Positions 6,468 to 14,698 of a stretch of 27,327 nucleotides of DNA are shown here, in pieces; the stretch's first letter is position 1, and each line of letters starts with the position of its first letter. The position numbers and the translations under genes were made by a program. The stretch covers positions 1-27,327 of the forward strand of contig DJWN01000024.1 in NCBI GenBank assembly GCA_002440975.1, given 5' to 3'. Below the pieces are notes generated by a model that searched no databases, was not told the origin of the DNA, and saw only the letters and a list, made by a program, of their open reading frames with translations. The stretch is from Bacteroidales bacterium UBA6229 (GTDB taxonomy: Bacteria; Bacteroidota; Bacteroidia; Bacteroidales; F082).

Positions 6468-9254
6468 ATGGCAAAAACCAAGTATGTTTATTCCTTCGGT
6501 GATCGCAAAGCCGATGGTAATTCCTCGATGAAAGCCCTGCTGGGTGGCAAAGGTGCCAACCTTGCCGAAATGAATTTGATCGGTGTTCCGGTTCCTCCTG
6601 GTTTTACAATTACTACAGAAGTATGTACACTTTATTACGAAAAAGGACATGATGCTACAGTAGCGCTTATTCGCAAAGAAGTTGAAGCGGCTGTTGAAAA
6701 AGTTGAAAAGATCATGGGCACCAAATTTGGCGATCGCGAAAATCCGTGTTTATTATCAGTCCGTTCGGGTGCCCGCGCTTCGATGCCTGGCATGATGGAT
6801 ACTGTTTTGAACCTTGGTCTTAATGATGTTGCTGTGGAAGGTATTGCACGCAAAACCGGAAACGAACGTTTTGCATGGGATTCATATCGCCGTTTTGTTC
6901 AGATGTATGGTGATGTTGTGATGGGCATGAAACCCGAATCCAAAGAAGATCACGATCCCTTTGAAGTAATCATCGACCAGATCAAAGAAGAAAAAGGCGT
7001 TGATCTTGATACTGAACTCACTACTGACGATCTAAAGGAAATGGTTCGTCGTTTTAAAGAGGCAGTGAAAAAATCTACCGGCAAAGATTTTCCTGATGAT
7101 CCATGGGAACAGCTCTGGGGATCCATCATGGCAGTGTTCAACAGCTGGATGAACGAACGCGCCATTGTTTACCGCAAACTCAACAACATCCCTGCCGAGT
7201 GGGGAACAGCCGTAAATGTGCAGGCCATGGTGTTCGGAAATATGGGAAATACCTCAGGTACAGGTGTTGCCTTCACACGTGATGCTGCAACAGGTGAAGA
7301 TATTTTTAACGGAGAATACCTGCTTAATGCGCAGGGCGAAGATGTGGTGGCAGGAATTCGCACCCCACAGGAAATTACACTGGAAGGCTCGAAACGTTGG
7401 GCTGCATTGCAAAATGTTTCAGAAGAAGATCGTGCTAATAAATTCCCTTCACTAGAGGAAGCAATGCCTGAAATTTATCAGGAATTGAACAAGCTGCAGC
7501 AAAAACTCGAAGATCATTACCGTGATATGCAGGATCTTGAATTTACCATTCAGGAAGGCAAATTGTGGATACTTCAAACACGCAACGGGAAACGGACAGG
7601 AGCTGCTATGGTCCGTATTGCCATTGAAATGATGAAACAGGGCATCATCAGCAAAAACGAAGCCATTATGCGTGTGGAACCCAACAAACTGGACGAATTA
7701 CTTCATCCCGTATTTGATGGCAATGCTATTACTAAAGCCAAGGTAATGGCTAAAGGTTTACCAGCCTCGCCAGGTGCTGCCAATGGCCAAATTGTATTCC
7801 ATGCCGATGAGGCCGAAACCTGGGCCGCTGATGGCAAAAAAGTAGTTTTGGTACGTGTTGAAACCTCGCCCGAAGACCTCAAAGGAATGAATGTGGCCGA
7901 AGGCATCCTTACTGCTCGCGGTGGAATGACTTCACACGCTGCCGTTGTAGCACGCGGTATGGGTAAATGCTGTGTTTCAGGAGCTGGCGGAATAAAGATT
8001 GATTACAAAGCACGTACCATCACCATGAGTGGAAAAACCTTTAAAGAAGGAGATTTCATTTCATTGAATGGTAGCACCGGTGAAGTTTATGACGGACGTG
8101 TGGAGACCAAAGACCCTGAATTGAGTGGATTTTTTGGCGAGCTGATGAAATTGGCAGACAAGAAATCGAAGCTCACTGTCAGAACAAATGCTGATACCCC
8201 ACACGATTCTGAAGTTGCACGTAACTTTGGTGCTCAGGGAATCGGCCTTTGCCGCACAGAACATATGTTCTTTGGTGGCGACAAAATCATCGCCATGCGC
8301 GAAATGATTCTTGCCGCTGATGAAGCTGGTCGTCGTCAGGCATTGGACAGACTGTTACCGATCCAACGCGAAGACTTTGAAGGTATTTTCGAAGCTATGA
8401 AAGGACTTCCTGTTACTGTACGTTTGCTCGATCCACCTTTGCATGAGTTTGTGCCTCATGATGATAAAGGGCAGCAGGAAATGGCGAAAGTGATGGGAGT
8501 ACCTGTCGAAACGATTAAAAACAAGATACTCGATCTGGATGAATTCAATCCGATGCTGGGTCATCGTGGTTGTCGCTTAGGAAATACCTATCCCGAAATC
8601 ACAGAAATGCAAGCCAGAGCCATCATCGAAGCAGCCCTTAACCTCAAAACCCGTGGCATCGTTACTTTGCCCGAAATTATGATTCCCCTAACGGGCACAC
8701 TTGCCGAAATGAAAATGCAGGAACAAATCGTTCGCGATACCATAAATAAGGTATTTGAAGAACGTAACGATTCTATCAAATACCTCGTTGGAACCATGAT
8801 TGAGGTGCCACGTGCTGCCTTAACTGCTGACGAAATAGCTCAATCAGCTGAGTTCTTCTCATTCGGAACAAATGACCTGACGCAGATGACCTTTGGGTAT
8901 AGCCGTGATGACGCCGGACGTTTCCTTGATGTTTACCTTAAAAAAGGCATCCTGAAACACGATCCTTTCCAGATATTGGATCAAACCGGTGTAGGACAAC
9001 TGGTTAAAATGGCTGTTAAAAAAGGCCGCAAAACCCGTCCTGATATCAAGTTGGGAATTTGCGGAGAGCACGGTGGTGAACCCAGCTCAGTGATGTTCTG
9101 TCATGAAGCCGGTTTGAATTACGTGAGTTGTTCTCCTTACCGCGTACCTATCGCACGCCTTGCTGCTGCACAAGCTGCGGTGGCTGAAAAGATGGCAAAA
9201 AAAGCAAAAAAAGGATCCAAGTCGAAAAAGGACAAGAAAAAGTCTAAAAAATAA
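6468..9254 (+). CDS. ppdK: Pyruvate, phosphate dikinase
   Basis: Interconverts pyruvate + ATP + Pi with PEP + AMP + PPi, in the cytoplasm; depending on conditions it supports PPi-linked glycolysis or gluconeogenesis. The 928-residue protein has all three domains: N-terminal nucleotide-binding region (GGKGANLAEM 26-35, SVRSGARASMPGMMDT about 97-112), the swivelling domain with the phosphorylated His490 in GGMTSHAAVV, and the C-terminal PEP/pyruvate barrel with the catalytic Cys865 in ICGEHGGEP. It is longer than the roughly 870-880 residues usual for the family, partly because of a strongly basic tail (last ~20 residues mostly Lys with Ser/Gly) after the conserved RLAAAQA helix. Monocistronic: divergent from the lysine operon, followed by a strong terminator. 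With pckA next door it forms a PEP node cluster. Confidence 0.97.
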   Translation: MAKTKYVYSFGDRKADGNSSMKALLGGKGANLAEMNLIGVPVPPGFTITTEVCTLYYEKGHDATVALIRKEVEAAVEKVEKIMGTKFGDRENPCLLSVRSGARASMPGMMDTVLNLGLNDVAVEGIARKTGNERFAWDSYRRFVQMYGDVVMGMKPESKEDHDPFEVIIDQIKEEKGVDLDTELTTDDLKEMVRRFKEAVKKSTGKDFPDDPWEQLWGSIMAVFNSWMNERAIVYRKLNNIPAEWGTAVNVQAMVFGNMGNTSGTGVAFTRDAATGEDIFNGEYLLNAQGEDVVAGIRTPQEITLEGSKRWAALQNVSEEDRANKFPSLEEAMPEIYQELNKLQQKLEDHYRDMQDLEFTIQEGKLWILQTRNGKRTGAAMVRIAIEMMKQGIISKNEAIMRVEPNKLDELLHPVFDGNAITKAKVMAKGLPASPGAANGQIVFHADEAETWAADGKKVVLVRVETSPEDLKGMNVAEGILTARGGMTSHAAVVARGMGKCCVSGAGGIKIDYKARTITMSGKTFKEGDFISLNGSTGEVYDGRVETKDPELSGFFGELMKLADKKSKLTVRTNADTPHDSEVARNFGAQGIGLCRTEHMFFGGDKIIAMREMILAADEAGRRQALDRLLPIQREDFEGIFEAMKGLPVTVRLLDPPLHEFVPHDDKGQQEMAKVMGVPVETIKNKILDLDEFNPMLGHRGCRLGNTYPEITEMQARAIIEAALNLKTRGIVTLPEIMIPLTGTLAEMKMQEQIVRDTINKVFEERNDSIKYLVGTMIEVPRAALTADEIAQSAEFFSFGTNDLTQMTFGYSRDDAGRFLDVYLKKGILKHDPFQILDQTGVGQLVKMAVKKGRKTRPDIKLGICGEHGGEPSSVMFCHEAGLNYVSCSPYRVPIARLAAAQAAVAEKMAKKAKKGSKSKKDKKKSKK

Positions 9255-9255
9255 G

Positions 9256-9269
9256 CACTTGATCAAGTG
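9256..9269. repeat. 14-nt perfect palindrome after ppdK stop
   Basis: CACTTGATCAAGTG is perfectly self-complementary and starts one base after the ppdK stop codon, upstream of the terminator hairpin. It has no T-run and no loop, so it is more like a protein-binding half-site pair, or an accident, than a terminator. Role unknown. Confidence 0.4.
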
Positions 9270-9277
9270 ATAACAAT

Positions 9278-9313
9278 TTAAGGCAACCGGCTTTTCGGTT
9301 GCCTTAATTCTTA
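9278..9313 (+). terminator. Intrinsic terminator after ppdK
   Basis: A perfect 12-bp stem TTAAGGCAACCG (9278-9289) with CGGTTGCCTTAA (9296-9307), loop GCTTTT, then TTCTTATT. The stem is long and GC-cored though the T-run is interrupted. It separates ppdK from pckA. Confidence 0.88.
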
Positions 9314-9337
9314 TTCATATATTCCAAGCGCAAACGA

Positions 9338-9366
9338 TTGAGATTTAACATTTCTTTTTACCTTTG
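9338..9366 (+). promoter_or_regulatory. pckA: Bacteroidetes-type promoter of pckA
   Basis: TTG (9338-9340), an 18-nt spacer, then TACCTTTG (9359-9366), a full match to the TAnnTTTG -7 element. The pckA start codon is 41 nt beyond the element. It lies after the ppdK terminator, so pckA is transcribed independently. Confidence 0.75.
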
Positions 9367-9407
9367 CATCTTTATTTTTTATCTTAAAATAATCCAAATA
9401 CAAAAAC

Positions 9408-11027
9408 ATGATGGTTAAAGATGATGCTAAAATCAAAGTGGATTTGGCTTCATACGGTATTACCGATGTCAATGAAGTATTCTACAACACCAGCTACGAA
9501 ACTCTTTTCGAGCACGAAACAGATCCAAACCTCGAAGGCTTTGCCAAAGGTGTAATAACAGATACCGGAGCAGTGTCAGTTGATACAGGTATTTTTACAG
9601 GTCGTTCACCTAAGGATAAATACATCGTGATGGATGATGTTTCAAAAGACACTGTATGGTGGGCTACAGAAGGTAAAAACGACAATAAGCCGCTAGAGCC
9701 CGAAAAATGGGAAAAATTGAAAACCATTGCCTCTGATCAGCTTTCCGGGAAAAAACTTTATGTGATGGATGCTTATGCTGGTGCAAATCCTGACACACGG
9801 CTGAACGTGCGCTTTGTGATGGAAGTTGCCTGGCAGGCTCATTTTGTGAAAAACATGTTCATTCGTCCTTCCGATGAAGAGCTCAAGACTTTTAAACCTG
9901 ATTTTGTAGTACTTACCGCTTCAAAAACAGTAAACCCTAACTGGAAAGAAATGGGGATGCATTCCGAAAATTTCGTTGTATTCAACCTTACCGAACGCAT
10001 GGCTTTGATAGGTGGATCATGGTATGGTGGCGAGATGAAAAAAGGAATTTTTACCATGATGAATTATTACCTTCCACTGAAAGGGATTGCAGCCATGCAT
10101 TGCTCGGCCAACGTAGGCAAAGATGGTGATGTAGCCATTTTCTTCGGACTTTCGGGGACTGGAAAAACCACCCTCTCTGCTGATCCCAAAAGAGCATTGA
10201 TTGGTGATGACGAGCATGGCTGGGACGATGATGGCGTGTTTAATTTCGAAGGTGGATGTTATGCCAAATGTATCAACCTGAGCAAAGAAAACGAACCCGA
10301 TATCTTTAATGCAATCAAAAGGGATGCACTTCTGGAAAATCTGGTTATTCGCGAAGATGGCTCTATTGATTTTTCTGATAGCTCCAAAACCGAAAACACA
10401 CGTGTATCTTACCCAATTTATCATATTGAGAATATTGTAAAACCCGTGTCAAAAGCCGGACATGCTACAAAAGTCATTTTTCTGACAGCTGACGCTTTTG
10501 GGGTTTTGCCGCCAGTTTCAAAACTTAGCAGTGATCAAACAGAGTATCATTTTCTTTCGGGATTCACAGCCAAACTTGCAGGAACTGAGCTGGGTGTGAC
10601 TAAACCACAACCTACATTCTCAGCCTGTTTTGGCAATGCCTTCCTTGCCTTGCACCCAACAAAATATGCCATAGAACTGGTGAAAAGAATGAAAGCTAGT
10701 GGTGCCAAGGCTTATCTGGTAAACACCGGCTGGAATGGAACCGGAAAACGAATCTCAATCAAAGATACAAGAGCCATCATCGATGCCATTTTAGATGGCA
10801 GCATCGACAAGGCACCAACGAAAACCATTCCGCTCTTCAATCTGGAGGTTCCAACAACACTCGAACGCGTTGATGATGGTATTCTGGATCCGCGCGACAC
10901 TTATCAAAGTGCTGGAGAGTGGGAAAAAAAAGCCAGAAACCTGGCAAAAATGTTTATCGACAACTTTGATAAATATACTGATAACGATGAAGGCAGAAGG
11001 CTGGTTGCTGCCGGCCCCCAGCTTTAA
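9408..11027 (+). CDS. pckA: ATP-dependent phosphoenolpyruvate carboxykinase
   Basis: Interconverts oxaloacetate + ATP with PEP + CO2 + ADP in the cytoplasm; in many anaerobic Bacteroidetes it runs in the CO2-fixing direction toward succinate. The 539 residues are the normal length for the ATP-dependent class. Visible signatures: FTGRSPKDKYIV with the substrate-binding Arg, MHCSANVG, the kinase-1a P-loop GLSGTGKTTLSADP (from residue 247, Lys253), the metal-binding region IGDDEHGWDDDGVFNFEGGCYAK, and NTRVSYPI. Start ATG at 9408; a second ATG follows immediately, so the start may be one codon later. It has its own promoter and a terminator downstream. Nothing is missing or damaged. Confidence 0.97.
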   Translation: MMVKDDAKIKVDLASYGITDVNEVFYNTSYETLFEHETDPNLEGFAKGVITDTGAVSVDTGIFTGRSPKDKYIVMDDVSKDTVWWATEGKNDNKPLEPEKWEKLKTIASDQLSGKKLYVMDAYAGANPDTRLNVRFVMEVAWQAHFVKNMFIRPSDEELKTFKPDFVVLTASKTVNPNWKEMGMHSENFVVFNLTERMALIGGSWYGGEMKKGIFTMMNYYLPLKGIAAMHCSANVGKDGDVAIFFGLSGTGKTTLSADPKRALIGDDEHGWDDDGVFNFEGGCYAKCINLSKENEPDIFNAIKRDALLENLVIREDGSIDFSDSSKTENTRVSYPIYHIENIVKPVSKAGHATKVIFLTADAFGVLPPVSKLSSDQTEYHFLSGFTAKLAGTELGVTKPQPTFSACFGNAFLALHPTKYAIELVKRMKASGAKAYLVNTGWNGTGKRISIKDTRAIIDAILDGSIDKAPTKTIPLFNLEVPTTLERVDDGILDPRDTYQSAGEWEKKARNLAKMFIDNFDKYTDNDEGRRLVAAGPQL

Positions 11028-11084
11028 ATTTCGATAAAACCTGATTGAAAAATACAAATATTGTAATTTTCCAGGATCATTCTA

Positions 11085-11121
11085 AAAAAGAGCCTGTCCT
11101 AAACAAAGGACAGGCTTTTTT
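11085..11121. terminator. Terminator after pckA, possibly bidirectional
   Basis: A perfect 10-bp stem AGCCTGTCCT (11091-11100) with AGGACAGGCT (11107-11116) and loop AAACAA is flanked by AAAAAAG on the left and TTTTTT on the right. It therefore presents a stem plus U-run to transcripts from either side. It ends pckA mRNA and could also stop leftward transcripts from the TonB receptor gene after they cross the small cold-shock-like gene. Confidence 0.9.
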
Positions 11122-11217
11122 GATGCAATTTTAATGAAGTGCTAACTTTAGTTTAAAAGCATATTGAAACAAGCCATTTACCTTCGTATCGCTTCGTAAA
11201 ACAATATTCTTAATATC

Positions 11218-11433
11218 ATGCGAAAAGGCCTTATTGTTGAAATATATCCTCAAAAAGGATATGGATTTGTAAAAGAAAAGCTGAGTGGTGCGATTTTTCG
11301 GTTTAATACCGCCGAATTAGCTGATCAATTGCAAGTGCATGAGCAGGTTGTTTTTAATCTGCTCGAACTTGATCCGGGCAAAATGGCTGTAAACATCAGA
11401 AAACCAAACACCATAAAACAAACTACCGGCTAG
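11218..11433 (+). CDS. Small cold-shock-domain-like protein
   Basis: A 71-residue protein that resembles a cold shock (OB-fold) nucleic-acid-binding protein. MRKGLIVEIYPQKGYGFVKE mimics the start of the cold shock domain, with an RNP1-like KGYGFV at residues 13-18, then IFRFNTAEL where the second motif (RNP2, VFFH-like) would lie, and EQVVFNLLE / MAVNIRKP where family members have VxFxxxxxxxGxxAxNI. The second motif is poor and the usual Gly-rich loop is shortened, so it is a divergent member. It may bind RNA or single-stranded DNA; this is inferred only from the motif. ATG at 11218. It stands alone, with its stop codon 2 nt from that of the convergent TonB receptor. An imperfect -7-like TACCTTCG occurs at about 11179. 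Confidence 0.72.
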   Translation: MRKGLIVEIYPQKGYGFVKEKLSGAIFRFNTAELADQLQVHEQVVFNLLELDPGKMAVNIRKPNTIKQTTG

Positions 11434-11435
11434 CT

Positions 11436-13817
11436 TCAAAATTCTACCATGATTCCAATCGAAGGCAAAACTGTGCCTGATGTGTTATCAATTCCTCTGA
11501 GCAAATATTTTGTATCGTTATCAACAGTGATAAAATTTCCGTTAGCGTCTTTCTCCCTCACCACATCATCCTGCAATTTGGCTTTAAAATTGTAAACATT
11601 TTGGATATCAAGATAAACCATCAATGACCATCGATCGAAAAAATAGCGTTTATCCACCCGCAAATCCAGCTGATGATAAGGCTCTAATCGTAATTGATTC
11701 AGCCTTGCAAAATCGAAATAAGGCCGGCCTTGTGCATCCCAGGCCGAGATTAAGGCAGACTTTTCCAGATCGTATGGCGTAAATGGCAGGCCTCCATCAA
11801 ATCGCCACTTTACTCCGGCAATCCAGTTTTTGCTGAAATTTTGCGAAGCTGTAAGGGAGATGATGTGTCGGAAATCCCAACTGGAAGGAATCAGTTTTTG
11901 GTTAAAATCTTCAAATTCACTTCGAACAAAGGTGTAGGAAAATATCAAATTAAGGCCAGATGGCAGCTTCGACCTGTTTAAAAACTCAAAACCATAAGCC
12001 CTGCCTTTGCTTGTGGATCGCACTTCTTCGTTACCCAATACACCATAATCAGCTCCTTTGTTAGCCAGACTTATCGAATCATTTACAGAAAACGGATATT
12101 GGTTGTATTGCTTGAAAAACCCTTCTAACGAGAAGAATACATCTTCGCGAGGAATAAACTGAAGTCCCCCGATAAAATGATTCGCACCAATATATTTCAG
12201 CTCGTTTTCCTTATTCACCAGATCACCCGCATTGTTCCTGAAACCTAAAGTTGTGTACGCAGGCAGTTGATAATAACGACCGGTGTTGGCGGTTACTGCC
12301 CATTGATCAGATAAAACATAGGAAACCGAAAAACGAGGCGACAACTGATCCATCGGGTTGCTCATGGAAGTACTATAATTGTTGAAATCAGTTCGTAATC
12401 CTGCCGAAAGCGTCAAGCGATCATTGAAGAAATTCCTGCTGATTTGCGCTGAACCTCCAGCCATTAAAAGGTCGAGATCTGTTTCATAATCCAGCGTAGT
12501 GAGCTCGTTTCCAATAAAAATCTGCTGGTTTGTCCTATTAAAATATTTAGCGTAAGTGCCACCAACAGAATAAACAAACTTATAATCACCCCAGCGAATG
12601 TTATTTTCATATCGGATCTTGTTTTCTGTTTCCTGCGATTTATAATCCAAAATACGAGCTCTGTTCTCATCATTTTCAGGATACTTATAACTAATATTAT
12701 TTAACATATTGCGACTGAGCACCAACGTTTGAAAACTCTTTTGTTTGTAATGCTTATAAACGGCACCAATCGCATACGACCATTGCTCATTTACAGGAAG
12801 ATAGGTTAAAATATATTCTTGCTCCTCAGTAGGATTTTTAATACCGGTATTCAGCTTAAACTGATCTAATGCTCCAATACTTACGATAGTAAATTCATTG
12901 TGTGTATCAAATCGCGTCTTCCATTTAAACTGATAATCGTTGAAGGTGGGCAAGAATGGTAAGCCAATCACATCAAACAGAAACTGAAGATACGAACGCC
13001 GAACCGAGAAGATATAGTTAGACTTTTCACCAGCCGGGCCATCCAGTGTCAGGCTTAATTCGGAGGCACCCACAGTTCCGCGAAATCGGGTTTTTTCTTT
13101 GTTACCCTCCTTTTGAGTAAATTCAAAAACAGCACTCAGGGCATTGGAACGATTAGCCGGAAAAGCACCAGAATAAAAATCTACAGCACTGATAAAATCA
13201 GCATTCAAAATCCCGATTGCCCCACCAGATGAACCTTGCGTGGCAAAGTGATTGATCGTAGGTATTTGAACACCATCCAGAAAAAAAACTGCCTCGCTGG
13301 GACCTCCCCCTCTGATAATGATATCGTTGCGAAAAGAAACACCGGACCCAACACCTGGCAAGGACTGTATCACACGAGAAATATCGCGATTACTCCCCGG
13401 ACTGGTCTCTATTTCGCTAACACCAATTTTTTGCAACGAGAGCGGGCTTTCTTTTGTTCTGACAAACGGATTAGCTTTTACCTCCACTTCCTGAAGGGCG
13501 ATGCCGGCATTTTCCATGCTAATGATTACATACTCTGTTTTGGCATTTGTTAGTTGAATCTCGTCAGAAACTGCATTTTTATATCCAACATAAGTAGCTT
13601 CAAGTGTTACAAATCCAGGACTGATTCCGGCAATTGTAAATTCACCATCAAAATCGGTTGTAGCTCCTGTTTTGGTGCCTTTTACAACCACATTGGCAAA
13701 TGGTAACGGCTCGTTACTTGTTTGATCAATCACTCGTCCGCTTACCACTGCATTTTGGGCACTCAATTGAAACACCAAAGCTGTCAACCCAACTATAATG
13801 ATCAATATCTTATTCAT
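11436..13817 (-). CDS. TonB-dependent receptor with carboxypeptidase-regulatory-like domain
   Basis: A 793-residue outer-membrane active transporter powered by TonB-ExbBD. Order: signal peptide (MNKILIIIVGLTALVFQLSA, cleavage before QN); a carboxypeptidase-D regulatory-like beta-sandwich (about 24-105: VSGRVIDQTSNEPLPFANVV, TTDFDGEFTIAGI, YVGYK); a linker with EVEVKA; a plug domain (about 125-235: VIQSLPGVGSGVSFRNDIII, then RGGGPSEAVFFLDGVQIP); and a beta-barrel ending in the aromatic GIMVEF. Length suits a mid-sized receptor that is not SusC-like. The ATG overlaps the TAA that closes the frame upstream (TAATG), implying translational coupling to the lipoprotein frame. The substrate is unknown; no iron, B12 or glycan genes are next to it. 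The stop is 2 nt from the convergent cold-shock-like gene. Confidence 0.92.
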   Translation of the reverse strand: MNKILIIIVGLTALVFQLSAQNAVVSGRVIDQTSNEPLPFANVVVKGTKTGATTDFDGEFTIAGISPGFVTLEATYVGYKNAVSDEIQLTNAKTEYVIISMENAGIALQEVEVKANPFVRTKESPLSLQKIGVSEIETSPGSNRDISRVIQSLPGVGSGVSFRNDIIIRGGGPSEAVFFLDGVQIPTINHFATQGSSGGAIGILNADFISAVDFYSGAFPANRSNALSAVFEFTQKEGNKEKTRFRGTVGASELSLTLDGPAGEKSNYIFSVRRSYLQFLFDVIGLPFLPTFNDYQFKWKTRFDTHNEFTIVSIGALDQFKLNTGIKNPTEEQEYILTYLPVNEQWSYAIGAVYKHYKQKSFQTLVLSRNMLNNISYKYPENDENRARILDYKSQETENKIRYENNIRWGDYKFVYSVGGTYAKYFNRTNQQIFIGNELTTLDYETDLDLLMAGGSAQISRNFFNDRLTLSAGLRTDFNNYSTSMSNPMDQLSPRFSVSYVLSDQWAVTANTGRYYQLPAYTTLGFRNNAGDLVNKENELKYIGANHFIGGLQFIPREDVFFSLEGFFKQYNQYPFSVNDSISLANKGADYGVLGNEEVRSTSKGRAYGFEFLNRSKLPSGLNLIFSYTFVRSEFEDFNQKLIPSSWDFRHIISLTASQNFSKNWIAGVKWRFDGGLPFTPYDLEKSALISAWDAQGRPYFDFARLNQLRLEPYHQLDLRVDKRYFFDRWSLMVYLDIQNVYNFKAKLQDDVVREKDANGNFITVDNDTKYLLRGIDNTSGTVLPSIGIMVEF

Positions 13818-13945
13818 TACTTCTTGATTTTCAATGTGATTGATTCAAATATTTCCAAAGCTGTTGTAAAAGTTTTTAAATTTGAATAGAGCTTCCCATC
13901 GGCTCCTGAATAATGGCTGTGACCAACCGGATTTAAGTAATACAT
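13817..13945 (-). pseudogene. 42-codon continuation of the lipoprotein frame, separated by an in-frame TAA
   Basis: Reading leftward from the lipoprotein stop (TAA at 13951-13949), the same frame continues AAT, ATG and then 41 further sense codons before TAA at 13819-13817, which overlaps the TonB receptor ATG as TAATG. The encoded stretch begins MYYLNPVGHSHYSG, continues ADGKLYSNLKTFTTALEIF and ends ESITLKIKK; it looks like real protein. Because it is in phase with the lipoprotein and exactly fills the gap to the receptor, I read it as the C-terminal part of an originally ~249-residue lipoprotein split by a nonsense change (one base from AAA, CAA or GAA). Alternatives: a genuine separate 42-residue peptide starting at ATG 13945 (3 nt after the stop), programmed readthrough, or a sequencing error. 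Confidence 0.6.
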
Positions 13946-13948
13946 ATT

Positions 13949-14569
13949 TTACGGCTCATTAAGATCCACTTCAACAGCATAAATCAATGCCGGTTGTGCC
14001 GAAGTGCGGTATTCAGCTTCGTTTTCAAACTTATCGTTTGTCCAATACCCGTTCCAATCCCAGGGCTGATTAACTTCCGCCAACACTTTAAAGCGATCAG
14101 GTAAAGATTCCTTCGTTTCTGCCAACATATTAAAAGATGCTGTGTGAGTTGCGCCGGTATATGCATCAGGCAAGGGATTATCAGGATCAGGCAGCTGACC
14201 GGCTACTCCAATTTCTCTCCGATGCAGCCAATAAGGCAATGAAGCCGGCCGTGCAGCAGGATCCGGAACTTTTAGCCAACTGCCATCTCTTGCATCACCA
14301 TACGCATAATATCTGGTTGCAACAGATTGTGTTACATAAATCGTTTGAATCAGCTCACCCTCCAGGCTTTCGATCCAAATGGCAAAACTGGGATGGTTAT
14401 GGTGTTTACCCTTTTCAAAATGAAACTCCAACACGATGCCATTCCCGAATGATTTTTCAATAAGCAATCTGCTTTCGTGATCTGAAGTGCTTTGCGGTAT
14501 GGTTGTGCAGGATGATATAAACGATATCAGCACTAACAGGCTCAGTGTTAATTTGGTTTGTAAATTCAT
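13949..14569 (-). CDS. Predicted lipoprotein, DUF2271-like, possibly C-terminally truncated
   Basis: A 206-residue predicted lipoprotein. MNLQTKLTLSLLVLISFISSC gives a signal peptide with lipobox ending at Cys21, followed by TTIPQ. The body has a likely beta-sandwich: IVLEFHFEKGKHHNHPSFAIW, then IESLEGELIQTIYVTQS, which resembles the periplasmic DUF2271 pattern (avWiED..G..vrTlyv); this assignment is tentative. It then has SWLKVPDPAARPASLPYWLHR and ALIYAVEVDLNEP at the end. Ligand and role are unknown. It precedes a TonB-dependent receptor on the same strand, so it may act with it at the cell surface. The frame remains open after the stop for a further 42 sense codons up to the receptor start, suggesting the native protein was longer. 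ATG at 14569. Confidence 0.72.
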   Translation of the reverse strand: MNLQTKLTLSLLVLISFISSCTTIPQSTSDHESRLLIEKSFGNGIVLEFHFEKGKHHNHPSFAIWIESLEGELIQTIYVTQSVATRYYAYGDARDGSWLKVPDPAARPASLPYWLHRREIGVAGQLPDPDNPLPDAYTGATHTASFNMLAETKESLPDRFKVLAEVNQPWDWNGYWTNDKFENEAEYRTSAQPALIYAVEVDLNEP

Positions 14570-14645
14570 TTTGTTTATTTAAGGTTGATCAAAGAACAAT
14601 ATATTATTAGTCTGGTTCGGTGATAAAGCAAATAATTCTGTCCTA

Positions 14646-14677
14646 AAACAAAAAACCCCCGAAAAAAATTCCGGGGG
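14646..14677 (-). terminator. Intrinsic terminator after dnaN
   Basis: On the - strand, CCCCCG pairs with CGGGGG (+ strand arms 14656-14661 and 14672-14677) around a loop GAATTTTTTT, followed by TTTTTTGTTTT. It sits about 22 nt after the dnaN stop and ends the long leftward operon before the lipoprotein gene. Confidence 0.88.
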
Positions 14678-14698
14678 CATCACAACTAGAACCGATAA

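Noticed and set aside
10017..10424. 135-codon open frame on the - strand inside pckA
   Set aside because: It lies wholly opposite an intact, conserved gene and has no recognisable protein features.
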